Under the pieces are notes generated by a model. That model ran no database searches and was not told where the DNA came from. It saw only the letters and a list, made by a program, of their open reading frames with translations. A stretch of 64,000 nucleotides of DNA from Sellimonas sp963559135 (GTDB lineage Bacteria; Bacillota; Clostridia; Lachnospirales; Lachnospiraceae): contig CAUWJP010000002.1 of NCBI GenBank assembly GCA_963559135.1, positions 1 to 64,000 on the forward strand. Direction: 5' to 3'. This document shows, one piece after another, positions 25,758-34,248 of the stretch. A program made the position numbers and the translations under genes. The stretch's first letter is position 1. Every line of letters begins with the position of its first letter.

Positions 25758-25776
25758 ACTCCATACCTTCCTTTCT

Positions 25777-26045
25777 TAAAAATAAAAAGCCCATCCCTAT
25801 GATCACAATCAATCATAAGGGACGAGCTGATATTTGCACCGCGGTTCCACCCTTCTTGCCTTTTCTGACAGAAAAAGCCGCTTTCCTGATGATAACGGAA
25901 TCACCGGACCGGATTGGGGCCACTCCGAGTTGGTCTTCAAATGTCCTGACAATAAGATGCTTCCACCACCGTCTGATTCCGGGCATCTCTCTCTGTAAAG
26001 CTCAACATTCTACTCTTCTCTTCCACGTGTTTTCTTATTTTCTCT
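25777..26045 (-). ncRNA. T-box leader of thrS, threonine (ACC) specifier
   Basis: On the minus strand the T-box GGGTGGAACCGCGGTGC covers 25836-25852. Stem I ends with AGAGAGAGATGCC...GGTGGTGGAAGCATC. The specifier loop reads GAAGACCAAC with ACC at 25932-25934, a threonine codon. TGGA matches the U73 discriminator expected for tRNA(Thr). The terminator is TCCCTTATGAT/ATCATAGGGA with GGGCTTTTTATTTTT (25777-25822). It raises thrS transcription when uncharged tRNA(Thr) builds up. Confidence 0.95.
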
Positions 26046-26112
26046 TTATTCTAACACAGGTATCTAATTTGTCAATCCTTTTATCTCCTTCATTCAATAA
26101 GACTGATTTTTC

Positions 26113-26236
26113 TCACATCCTATTCTCGATATTCTTCATCAAATCCTCTATCACTTCTGTCTGACCTGTTTCCGTCTGGATTCCCAATTCCCGGCAAGTC
26201 TGCTCCAGTGCCTTGATTATATGCGGATTCTCAGGT
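26113..26236 (-). pseudogene. Truncated 3' copy of the 35058-36080 gene
   Basis: Positions 26115-26220 match 35060-35165 with one difference in 106 bases. The fragment stays open and encodes the last ~38 residues (IIKALEQTCRELG ... EDLMKNIENRM) plus its own stop (TGA instead of TAA). Homology ends at 26237, exactly where the GGGGACGTGT hairpin begins. It is the tail of a lost paralogue or a partial duplication, cut at the hairpin. Confidence 0.8.
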
Positions 26237-26237
26237 G

Positions 26238-26277
26238 AATGGGGACGTGTACCCGTTCATCGGTACACGTCCCCATT
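26238..26277. repeat. GGGGACGTGT hairpin element, copy 1 (REP-like)
   Basis: 16-bp perfect arms, AATGGGGACGTGTACC and its complement, around an 8-base loop. A close relative is at 61961-62000. It lies at the break of a truncated gene. Its GGGGAC core resembles repeats associated with IS200-like (RAYT) transposases, but no transposase is in the window. Confidence 0.75.
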
Positions 26278-26308
26278 GGAAAATCTGTATTTTTTCGTAC
26301 AATTTGTT

Positions 26309-28063
26309 TTATCTTCTTCTGATCAGTACTCCTTTTGGATATAACTTTTTATTTTTATGTTGTCTCTCGAAGAGTATTTCTCCTGTTTCTTGTACAGTTA
26401 CCAATGTTTCGCCGCAGTTCAGCAGGACTTCGATTTTATTTTGTCCTTTATCTAATTTAATGTACTGTACAAGTCTTGATTCATCATATTCTTCCGGGAA
26501 ATGAAAATACAAACTCCTGAATGCCGGTTCTGTTTTTCTTAAATGGATAAGTTTTTGAATTTCCTTTATTCGTTTCTGATTTTCTTCGCTCCGAATATTA
26601 TCCCATGGCATGCATCTTCGGCAGTCCGGGTCGAAACTTCCCTCCATAGCAATTTCTGTTCCATAATAAATGCACGGGCTTCCCGGCATGGTAAACAGAA
26701 TTGCCAACTGTTGATAAAAAATATCCAAATCGTGGAATCGATTCATAAGACGTTCTGTATCGTGGGAATCCAGAAGATTGAAAAGTACATTATTGCACTG
26801 CTGCATGTACATTGTGTAGCAGCGATTTACCATATACTCGAAATCTTCTTTTTTCATGGTTAGATCAATGAAGAAATCGTGGATCCCGCTCATAAGCGGG
26901 TAGTTCATGACAGAATCGTACTCATCTCCCGCCAGCCACTGGCTTGCGTCATGCCAGATTTCTCCGAGGAGATAGATGTCCGGCTTAATCTTTTTTACAT
27001 GTTCCCGGATGCGTTTCAGGAAACGGTGGGACACTTCATTTCCCACGTCAAAACGGATACCGTCAATATCATAATCCCGGATCCATCCTTCACAGATATC
27101 CTGAAAATAACGGATCACTTCCTCATTATTGGTATTCAGTTTCGGCATTTTATCTGCAAAAGCAAAGGAATAATACCTTCCGTCTCTCGTGCTTGCTTCT
27201 TTGTCAAGAAGTGTCCAGTCATTGACCATAAACCATCCGGCATAGCGGGATACTTCCCCCTTCTCCTTCACGTCCAGCCACGGTCCAAAATCTTTCCCGC
27301 AGTGGTTGAACACCGCATCGACCATGACACGAATACCATGTTCATGCGCCTCCTTCACGAGACGTTTCATCGTCTTTTCATCCCCAAACTGCGGATCAAT
27401 CTTTGTATAATCTTTTGTATCGTATTTGTGGTTGGAGTCCGCCTCCATGATCGGATTCAGATAAATCCCTGTAATACCAAGTTCCTGCAAATACGGAAGT
27501 TTCTGCCGGATTCCTTCCAGATTTCCACCGTACCGTTCCTCGTTGCGGACTTCCCCTTCATTTTTCCAAGGCAGAATTCCTTCTCTTCCATCCCCCGGTG
27601 TCCCGTTGCAGAATCGATCCGGAAAAATCTGATACCATACCGTATCATTCACCCAGTCCGGTGTCTTATTGACATCCGCCGGATTTATCCACGGTACGAT
27701 AAAACATTGGAGCATTCTTCCATCCATTTCCATCTGTTCTTTCGTCAGAAATCCGTCTTCGAAATAGTACCATACTTCATCGTCGGTATGCAGTTCGAAA
27801 TAATACTTGCAACGTTTATATTTTGGCACCAACGTTGTGGTCCACCAGATCTGATGTTTCAGGCGTTTTTTATAGACAATCTCTTCTCTCGTCCCCGTCC
27901 ACTTTTCATTGCCTCCGAGGATTCCTGTCTCAAAAGGATCCCCATAATAAAGAAATACCTGTTTGACATCATATCCTGTCTTCAGATTGACGATCAGTTC
28001 CGATTCGTTCAGTGCATAGCTCATCTGTTCGGTTGTTCTATGATAAACTCCCGTAAATTCCAT
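26309..28063 (-). CDS. nplT: GH13 neopullulanase/cyclomaltodextrinase-type alpha-glycosidase
   Basis: 584-residue intracellular maltodextrin hydrolase (no signal peptide). An N-terminal CBM34-like beta domain (1-125) is followed by the GH13 barrel. Conserved regions are VMVDAVFNHCG near 243, the nucleophile in GIRFDVGNEV near 340, acid/base LLGEIWHD near 370 and LLDSHDTER near 438. The C-terminal beta domain is complete. It follows malQ by 6 bases and would act with it on imported maltodextrin or on glycogen. Pullulanase, neopullulanase and cyclomaltodextrinase activities cannot be separated by eye. Confidence 0.9.
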   Translation of the reverse strand: MEFTGVYHRTTEQMSYALNESELIVNLKTGYDVKQVFLYYGDPFETGILGGNEKWTGTREEIVYKKRLKHQIWWTTTLVPKYKRCKYYFELHTDDEVWYYFEDGFLTKEQMEMDGRMLQCFIVPWINPADVNKTPDWVNDTVWYQIFPDRFCNGTPGDGREGILPWKNEGEVRNEERYGGNLEGIRQKLPYLQELGITGIYLNPIMEADSNHKYDTKDYTKIDPQFGDEKTMKRLVKEAHEHGIRVMVDAVFNHCGKDFGPWLDVKEKGEVSRYAGWFMVNDWTLLDKEASTRDGRYYSFAFADKMPKLNTNNEEVIRYFQDICEGWIRDYDIDGIRFDVGNEVSHRFLKRIREHVKKIKPDIYLLGEIWHDASQWLAGDEYDSVMNYPLMSGIHDFFIDLTMKKEDFEYMVNRCYTMYMQQCNNVLFNLLDSHDTERLMNRFHDLDIFYQQLAILFTMPGSPCIYYGTEIAMEGSFDPDCRRCMPWDNIRSEENQKRIKEIQKLIHLRKTEPAFRSLYFHFPEEYDESRLVQYIKLDKGQNKIEVLLNCGETLVTVQETGEILFERQHKNKKLYPKGVLIRRR

Positions 28064-28069
28064 CTTCTA

Positions 28070-29527
28070 TCAGTCCCTTTCTGCCATTGCTTTTCGATAG
28101 TGTCTTAATTCTTTTTTTGCCTGTTCAAAATCCGGCATCCTCCATTCCCAGTTCGGGGAACCTACGGTGCCTGGAGTATTGATATGTCCTTCTTTTCCAA
28201 GTCCCAACAGATCCGCCATCGGGATAATCGCATACTCCGCCTTGCTTCGTAAGGTGTATGTGAGTAATCTGTCTTTCACAGATCCCTGCTTAATCCCCTC
28301 CCGTGCGAGGAATCGACGTACTTTCCTTTTCGCAGCTGTACTCAGTCCTTCGTACCACTGCATCAATGTATCATTATCGTGTGTCCCTGTATAAATGATC
28401 ATGTTTTCCACATCATGGAAGCTGTCATAGGCATATTTTCCACCGGTTTCAATGGAAAAAACAAGTATCTTCATCCCTTTTAACTGATAGTGCTCTTTCA
28501 GCGTCAAAACTTCCGGTCTGAGTTCCCCCAGATCTTCCGCCACAAGATTCAATCCTTCAATTTTTCCCTTGAGTGTATCAATCACTTCATAACCCGGTGC
28601 CTCGATCCATTCGCCCTCTATCGCAGTAGGACAGCTCGCCGGAATTTTCCAGAATGTATCAAACGCCCGGAAATGATCAATACGGATAATATCAAACAGT
28701 TTCTGGCTGTAACCTATCCGGTCTGTCCAGAACTGATAATCATGCTCCTTCATGTAATCCCAGTCATAGATCGGATTTCCCCATCTTTGTCCGGTCTCAC
28801 TAAAATAATCAGGCGGCACGCCTGCAATAAAGATCGGTCTTCCGTCCGTGTCCAGGAGGAAATTGTCTTTTCCGCCCCATACGTCAACGGAATCCACTCC
28901 CACATAAAATGGAACATCACCCATAATCTGTATGCCGTTTTCATTTGCTTTTCTCTTTACTTCCATCCACTGGACAAAAAATTCATACTGGAGGAACATC
29001 TGATATGCCGCCTCTTCTTCTTTTTCTTTATCAAGTGGAGCCGGGACTTCCGGCCATGCCTTGTCCGCATCGTTCCACTCATTCCAGCAGATATTTCCAT
29101 TTGCCTTTTTCAAGGCACGGAACACCGCATATTCATATACCCACGGCTGTCTTGTAAACTCCCGGTATTCTTCCGTCTCATGGAAATTAGAAAAAGCTTC
29201 TTTCAGATATGGCTCCTTGAACGCCCGGACTGCATCGTAATCCACCATTTTTGCATTTTCCCGGAAAGAAGGTGCTTTCTCTCCCAGCATTCCTTTCTCA
29301 TAAAGCAGGTCCAGACTGATATAAATCTCATCTCCTGCACAGGACGAATACGGCTGATACGGGGAATTCCCGTATCCTACCGGATTCAGCGGAAGAATCT
29401 GCCATATCTTCACGCCATTTTCTTTTAATGCATTAACAAATTCGTATGCATATTCCCCCAACTCTCCTACTCCCGTCCGCGACGGAAGCGCAGAGACCGG
29501 CATCAAAATTCCTGTTTCTCTCATCAT
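28070..29527 (-). CDS. malQ: 4-alpha-glucanotransferase (amylomaltase)
   Basis: GH77 enzyme that transfers alpha-1,4-glucan segments, releasing glucose. From the ATG at 29527, with AAAGGGGA upstream, it has 485 residues. Signatures are SALPSRTGVGELG at the N-terminus, the nucleophile in DIIRIDHFRAFD near 285, acid/base LVAEDLGEL near 332 and TGTHDNDTL near 383. Immediately upstream on the same strand lies the 3' remnant of a glycogen phosphorylase gene, so the ancestral unit was probably glgP-malQ-nplT. Confidence 0.96.
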   Translation of the reverse strand: MMRETGILMPVSALPSRTGVGELGEYAYEFVNALKENGVKIWQILPLNPVGYGNSPYQPYSSCAGDEIYISLDLLYEKGMLGEKAPSFRENAKMVDYDAVRAFKEPYLKEAFSNFHETEEYREFTRQPWVYEYAVFRALKKANGNICWNEWNDADKAWPEVPAPLDKEKEEEAAYQMFLQYEFFVQWMEVKRKANENGIQIMGDVPFYVGVDSVDVWGGKDNFLLDTDGRPIFIAGVPPDYFSETGQRWGNPIYDWDYMKEHDYQFWTDRIGYSQKLFDIIRIDHFRAFDTFWKIPASCPTAIEGEWIEAPGYEVIDTLKGKIEGLNLVAEDLGELRPEVLTLKEHYQLKGMKILVFSIETGGKYAYDSFHDVENMIIYTGTHDNDTLMQWYEGLSTAAKRKVRRFLAREGIKQGSVKDRLLTYTLRSKAEYAIIPMADLLGLGKEGHINTPGTVGSPNWEWRMPDFEQAKKELRHYRKAMAERD

Positions 29528-29553
29528 TGATCCCCTTTCATTCCGCACCTGTT

Positions 29554-29640
29554 CTAAAGATGCCAGATGTCATTGTTATATTCCCGTATTGTCCGGTCAG
29601 AGGAGAAGAAGCCTGCTTTCATGATGCTTTTCCCATACTT
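29554..29640 (-). pseudogene. glgP: 3' remnant of a glycogen/maltodextrin phosphorylase gene
   Basis: The minus strand encodes SIMKAGFFSSDRTIREYNND followed by IWHL and a TAG, the characteristic C-terminus of glycogen phosphorylases (FSSDRTI then a terminal IWHL). About 28 residues are recognisable; a stop codon lies in frame just upstream and I see no further homology. It ends 27 bases before malQ. The rest of the gene has been deleted. Confidence 0.8.
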
Positions 29641-29741
29641 CTTCTACAGTAATTCCTTTAATAACTGTTGTATCTTGGGTCCCTTTCAGATGCGTCTTTT
29701 AGTTTACCATGTTTCATCTGCAGAGCAACGCTTTACATAAG

Positions 29742-29795
29742 AACACCTGTGGGATGTACTCCATCACAATTCAATGTCGTATTCTCACAGGTGTT
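29742..29795. repeat. Inverted repeat/terminator-like hairpin after the PTS operon
   Basis: Arms AACACCTGTG and CACAGGTGTT surround a 34-base loop. The long T-run is on the plus strand; on the minus strand, downstream of the PTS IIA gene, the tail is only TTCTTATG. It may still end the PTS operon. Confidence 0.5.
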
Positions 29796-29808
29796 TTTAT
29801 AATATGTA

Positions 29809-30129
29809 TCAATCCTGAACATCAAGTAACTTTTTATATACTTCAATAAACTCTTCTGCCATAATTCGGAATGTCTCAGCACTCATCAGCTGATCTTCCG
29901 CATGCATCAATATCAATCCTGATTGATTCAATTCTCCATTGGCATCCTGTGCCAGCAGATCCGCATGGATATGATGGCCTTCAGTAAAAGCCTCATCTCC
30001 CTGTCTGATCAGTTCCTGTGCTTCTTCAAAGTTCCCCTTTTTCGCACATTGCACTGCATTAATAAAACAGGATCTCGCGGTACCCACATAGGTAATAATA
30101 CCAAAACATGCTGTTTCAAATGATTCCAT
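29809..30129 (-). CDS. PTS lactose/cellobiose-type IIA component
   Basis: 106-residue three-helix IIA protein that passes phosphate from HPr to the IIB subunit. The phospho-accepting histidine is in LILMHAEDQLMSAETF near 78, and GHHIHADLL near 52 is the other conserved helix. Last gene of the bgl-IIB-IIC-IIA operon, 14 bases after the IIC gene. With the GH1 enzyme it defines uptake of a beta-glucoside such as cellobiose or an aryl-glucoside. Confidence 0.93.
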   Translation of the reverse strand: MESFETACFGIITYVGTARSCFINAVQCAKKGNFEEAQELIRQGDEAFTEGHHIHADLLAQDANGELNQSGLILMHAEDQLMSAETFRIMAEEFIEVYKKLLDVQD

Positions 30130-30143
30130 CTTTCTGCCCCTTT

Positions 30144-31457
30144 CTACCAGTCATCATCTTCTGTTTCTTTTTCTGCCTCCGCCTCTTTCAAAAGATTTAG
30201 TTTGTCAACCCGTTTTGCAAACGGAAGATAAACGAAAAATGAAAGAATAAAAATCACAAGCTGCAGAAGCGCCGTTCTCCATCCGCCGATCAGAAGTCCT
30301 GAGATAATAGGCGGACATGTCCATGGTACCTGTGTTGCACCATACAGGGGACACAAACCTGTATAGAGAGCTGTATACTGTAATATACATGCTATTACAG
30401 GCATTGCAATAAACGGAAACGCAAGCATCGGATTCATTACAATCGGCAGTCCGAATAAAATTGGTTCGTTAATATTAAACAACGCAGGTACTATTTCCAG
30501 CTTTCCAAGCGTTTTCATCTGCTTGGATTTTGCTAAGAAAAACATATAAATAACTAATCCAATCGTGAGACCTGCACCGGTAACGTTGATAAATTGGTCA
30601 AAAAACTGCATTGTAACGATGTGTCCACCGTTCTTTACAGTCAACTCTATTCCTTTGTCAAGAAGAGCCTGATTTTCCAGACTATTTGCCTGCAGAATAC
30701 CTGTCATGATTCCACCGACAATCGTAGAACCATGTACTCCGAAAAACCACAGGAAAGGAGTCAGGAAGCACATCAGAAGCGCTCCTCCGATAGAATCTGT
30801 CATTCCCTGCAGAGGGGTCTGAATCATGTTGTAGATAGCTTCCATCGCAGTCGTGTGAAATCCCATGGAACAGATTCCATGAACAATCGTAGCTCCCACA
30901 ACAATCACAGCTCCTGGAATGAGTGCAGAAAACGCATTGGATACACCATCCGGAACTCCTGCCGGCATCTTGATTCGAATATCCTTTTTCAAAAACCAGC
31001 AATATACAAATCCGACGATCAGCCCAACGATGATCGCCCCGACCATTCCTTGTCCTGCTGTCCAGCTTTTATTGATAATTCCTCCTACAACATCTCCGTT
31101 TTCTGTGACGATGGAGGCCGGTGTCATCATGATAAATACACCGAGAGCCACAATCGCTCCACTTAACGGTTCCTGCCCTTCCAGTTTAATATAATTGTAC
31201 GATATTCCAAGAACTGCAATCATCGCACTGATGTTAAACGTAGCTCCGTTCGCCTGCTCCAATACAGCTTTAATTCCTGTCTGCTCCAATACATCTACAA
31301 CTGCCTGAATCGGGAAGTTCGTAATAATCAAAAATACAGAACCTACAATCAGAAGCGGCATCGAATAGACCATACCGTCTTTTATTGCCTGAATCCCCTT
31401 CAGGTTAATGAACGCCATAATTTTAGGAATTACTTTTTCATTCATTAATTTCTGCAT
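30144..31457 (-). CDS. PTS cellobiose-type IIC permease
   Basis: 437-residue membrane channel with about ten hydrophobic segments. Cel/Lac-family features are the N-terminal YSMPLLIVGSVFLI near 31-44, FGVHGSTIVGG near 238-248 and NINEPILFGLPIVMNP near 327-342, the sugar-binding region. It transports the beta-glucoside that IIB phosphorylates. The C-terminus is acidic. Order IIB-IIC-IIA downstream of a GH1 gene is usual. Confidence 0.93.
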   Translation of the reverse strand: MQKLMNEKVIPKIMAFINLKGIQAIKDGMVYSMPLLIVGSVFLIITNFPIQAVVDVLEQTGIKAVLEQANGATFNISAMIAVLGISYNYIKLEGQEPLSGAIVALGVFIMMTPASIVTENGDVVGGIINKSWTAGQGMVGAIIVGLIVGFVYCWFLKKDIRIKMPAGVPDGVSNAFSALIPGAVIVVGATIVHGICSMGFHTTAMEAIYNMIQTPLQGMTDSIGGALLMCFLTPFLWFFGVHGSTIVGGIMTGILQANSLENQALLDKGIELTVKNGGHIVTMQFFDQFINVTGAGLTIGLVIYMFFLAKSKQMKTLGKLEIVPALFNINEPILFGLPIVMNPMLAFPFIAMPVIACILQYTALYTGLCPLYGATQVPWTCPPIISGLLIGGWRTALLQLVIFILSFFVYLPFAKRVDKLNLLKEAEAEKETEDDDW

Positions 31458-31481
31458 GTTTCCATTTCCTCTCTACCTTTA

Positions 31482-31793
31482 TTAGTTGTTTTTTGATAAC
31501 TTAAACGCAAATTTCAGCACATTCATTCCATTGCACATACCATAATCTGACATCGGAATAACATCCACAGGAACTCCGTTGGCACCGCAGATTTCTTTTG
31601 CCTTTGCCAGCTGATATCCTACCTGCGGGCCGAGCAAAGCCACGTCAGCTTCCCCGATCAATCTTTCCATCTCAAGAATCGGATATGCTTTTATATCCAC
31701 TTCTTTTCCTTTTTCCTTTGCTGCCTCTTCCATCTTTTTCACAAGTAGACTTGTCGACATACCATTCGCACAAAATAATCTAATTCTAAGCAT
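31482..31793 (-). CDS. PTS lactose/cellobiose-type IIB component
   Basis: 103 residues. The phospho-cysteine loop is RLFCANGMSTSLLV near 5-18, with the cysteine at residue 8, as in CelA-type IIB proteins. It phosphorylates the incoming sugar on the cytoplasmic side of IIC. Encoded 24 bases after the GH1 gene. Confidence 0.94.
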   Translation of the reverse strand: MLRIRLFCANGMSTSLLVKKMEEAAKEKGKEVDIKAYPILEMERLIGEADVALLGPQVGYQLAKAKEICGANGVPVDVIPMSDYGMCNGMNVLKFAFKLSKNN

Positions 31794-31817
31794 TATTCTG
31801 ATCCTCCTAAAATATGA

Positions 31818-33254
31818 TTATAAAATTTCCCCATCGCTCTCTATGACTTTTTTATACCACTCAAAAGAATCTTTCTTCTTCCTCTCCAGTGTACCATTTC
31901 CCTGATTGTCTTTATCCACGTAGATAAATCCATATCTCTTTTCCATCTCGCCGGTTCCTGCGCTCACCAGATCAATACAGCCCCACGGCGTGTATCCCAT
32001 GACCGGAATTCCATCGGAAACCATCGCTTTTTGCATTTCCAGAATATGTGCTTTGAGATATTCAATTCGGTACTGATCATGAATCTCACCTTCTTCCATT
32101 TTGTCATAGGCTCCAAATCCGTTTTCCACAATGAAAATCGGCTTATGATACCTTTGATGCAGAAGGTTGAGAGAATATCTCAAGCCCTGAGGATCAATCT
32201 GCCATCCCCAGTCACTTTTCTGAACATAAGGATTCTGGGCAACATAAAAACCTTCCGCCACTTTTGTACTGTCATCCGTCTCAACGCTGCTGACCGTACT
32301 GCTCATGTAATAACTGATACCGATATAATCCACGCATCCTTCCTTCAGATAGTCTAGATCTTCCTTTGTAATGTCCAGAATAATTCCCCGCTCTTTACGA
32401 AACGCTTTCATATACGCCGGATACTCCCCGAATACATGCAGATCTCCATAATAATACAAACGATGTTCCATTGCAATCTGCGCTGCGATCTCATCCTGAG
32501 GCATGCATGTCCTTGCATAAAATGGAACCATCGCAAGCATGCATCCGATCTGAAAATCCGGATTAATTTCATGTCCGATTTTCACTGTCATAGCACTTGC
32601 CACCATCTGATAGTGAACTGCCTGCTGCAATACAGTCTGCACATCCTCATCTTCTCTGTACAGAATTCCGGAATTTGTCCAACCGCCCCATGCATTCTGG
32701 GTGCTTGACTGATTGTTGATCTCATTGAATGTCATCCAGTATTTGACCTTATCTTTATATCGGTGCATGACTGTCTCAGCAAATTTCACAAAGAAACCGA
32801 TCAGTTTGCGATCTCTCCATCCGCCATATTTTTCAACAAGATAATACGGCATTTCAAAATGGCTCAGAGTGATCACCGGCTCAATACCGTATTTCAGAAG
32901 TTCATCAAACAGATCATCATAAAATTTCAGTCCTTCTTCATTCGGCTCACATTCGTCCCCATTCGGGAATATCCTTGTCCATGCAATCGATGTTCGAAAA
33001 CACCGAAATCCCATCTCGGCAAACAGCCGGATATCTTCTTTATATCTGGAATAAAAATCAATCGCTTCATGATTCGGATAGTAGCGATCTGCCAGAATTC
33101 CTCTTGTAATTTCCCGGTCCTTCCCGTTTGCACCTGCCGTCATAACATCTGCAATCGAGATTCCTTTTCCTCCCTTGTCATATCCACCTTCCAGTTGATG
33201 CGCCGCCACAGCACCGCCCCACAAAAAATCATGTGGAAATTTCTTCGATTCCAT
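31818..33254 (-). CDS. 6-phospho-beta-glucosidase (GH1)
   Basis: Hydrolyses the phosphorylated beta-glucoside delivered by the PTS. The chosen start gives MESKKFPHDFLWGGAVAAHQ and 478 residues, the GH1 standard; the frame extends 14 codons upstream without a better site. Acid/base is in WMTFNEINNQ near 182 and the nucleophile in FIVENGFG near 382. The phosphate-binding region near 430 fits the phospho-glycosidase branch, as does the PTS context. First gene of the operon, behind a cre-like site. Confidence 0.92.
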   Translation of the reverse strand: MESKKFPHDFLWGGAVAAHQLEGGYDKGGKGISIADVMTAGANGKDREITRGILADRYYPNHEAIDFYSRYKEDIRLFAEMGFRCFRTSIAWTRIFPNGDECEPNEEGLKFYDDLFDELLKYGIEPVITLSHFEMPYYLVEKYGGWRDRKLIGFFVKFAETVMHRYKDKVKYWMTFNEINNQSSTQNAWGGWTNSGILYREDEDVQTVLQQAVHYQMVASAMTVKIGHEINPDFQIGCMLAMVPFYARTCMPQDEIAAQIAMEHRLYYYGDLHVFGEYPAYMKAFRKERGIILDITKEDLDYLKEGCVDYIGISYYMSSTVSSVETDDSTKVAEGFYVAQNPYVQKSDWGWQIDPQGLRYSLNLLHQRYHKPIFIVENGFGAYDKMEEGEIHDQYRIEYLKAHILEMQKAMVSDGIPVMGYTPWGCIDLVSAGTGEMEKRYGFIYVDKDNQGNGTLERKKKDSFEWYKKVIESDGEIL

Positions 33255-33327
33255 ATCCACCCAATCTCCTTCTCCAACATTTTGTGCAGAACACATCTGT
33301 TTTTTATCAGGTTCTATTCATTTTTTA

Positions 33328-33379
33328 CATAAGCGCTTACGTTTTATGCAAATCTTATCATAAATCCGCATCATTTCAA
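33328..33379 (-). promoter_or_regulatory. Promoter and cre-like CcpA site of the beta-glucoside PTS operon
   Basis: Minus strand: -35 TTGAAA (33374-33379), 16 bases, -10 TAAGAT (33352-33357). Just downstream of the expected start site is CGTAAGCGCTTATG (33328-33341), a pseudo-palindrome close to the CcpA consensus. Binding there would block early transcription when preferred sugars are present. Confidence 0.65.
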
Positions 33380-33429
33380 CAAATATCCGTCAAACAGTAA
33401 AATATTTGATAAAATATCATTTGTTACAT

Positions 33430-33457
33430 AAAAAAAACAAGCATACTGAGTGCTTGT
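33430..33457 (-). terminator. Terminator after the first RpiR-family gene
   Basis: Minus strand ACAAGCA-CTCAGTA-TGCTTGT followed by TTTTTTT. It separates the regulator pair from the PTS operon. Confidence 0.85.
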
Positions 33458-33501
33458 CTTTCTTATTCCATTGCCTTCTGTTTCTTCCCCGGTCCGATTT
33501 C

Positions 33502-34224
33502 TCAGATAAGCGCCGCAAGACATTCCAAAATATAGACAGCAGGAAGCTGCGACGTCCTTACCGCTCCCATTTCTCTCCTGTATGTTTCCGGCATGTAACA
33601 CGCAAAACCGACATCCGACATACTCGCAACCGGACATTGTTCTGTATTAGTAATACTGACTACAAAAGCTCCCGCTTCTTTATACCTGTTCGCCAAAGAT
33701 ACGATCTCTTCTTCTTTTCCGGAAGCTGAAAGAAGAAAAAGAACACTTCTCAGATCTTTGCAAGGACATGCGCTTCCGTTTTCTCCCTCGCATAAAAATG
33801 CCATTTTTCCCGTATGATTAAACAGATAGGCGCCGTACCGGGCTATCGCTCTCCCTTCTCTGTCCCCAGAGAAGACGACTTGCGCGGATTGTGTGATAAA
33901 CTCAGATACCTCCGCTAATTTTTCTCGGAACAGTTCATCCTGTTCAGAATTCTTGATAAACTGTAGAGCGGGCACCACATCATAATTGACCTTTCCTCTA
34001 TGTTCTGACATTCCGCACTTGATCCGGTACTTTAATTCCGTGTATCCTGCACATCCTGCTCTCTCACAGAACCGCATAACTGTTGTCGTGGAAACCCCTG
34101 TTGCCTCCGCAAGCTCCCGGATATTCATGGAAGGAATACTCTCCATGTGTGACATGATATAATTGTATACGGCAAACTCTCCGGATTTCAGATTTTTAAG
34201 CATCTCATAGCTGAGAATTGACAT
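33502..34224 (-). CDS. RpiR-family regulator with SIS domain (A)
   Basis: 240 residues. The N-terminal RpiR helix-turn-helix has MNIRELAEATGVSTTTVMRF near 34-53. The C-terminal SIS sugar-phosphate-binding domain holds VVFSGDREGRA near 116 and LLSASGKEEEIVSLA near 160. It probably binds a phosphorylated sugar and controls the adjacent PTS operon. It follows a second RpiR gene by 24 bases, in the same direction. Confidence 0.9.
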   Translation of the reverse strand: MSILSYEMLKNLKSGEFAVYNYIMSHMESIPSMNIRELAEATGVSTTTVMRFCERAGCAGYTELKYRIKCGMSEHRGKVNYDVVPALQFIKNSEQDELFREKLAEVSEFITQSAQVVFSGDREGRAIARYGAYLFNHTGKMAFLCEGENGSACPCKDLRSVLFLLSASGKEEEIVSLANRYKEAGAFVVSITNTEQCPVASMSDVGFACYMPETYRREMGAVRTSQLPAVYILECLAALI

Positions 34225-34248
34225 TTTTCGTCTCCTTCTACTCTTCTT

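Noticed and set aside
26879..28108. 409-codon plus-strand ORF opposite nplT
   Set aside because: Antisense to conserved GH13 motifs; arises from codon bias on the minus strand.
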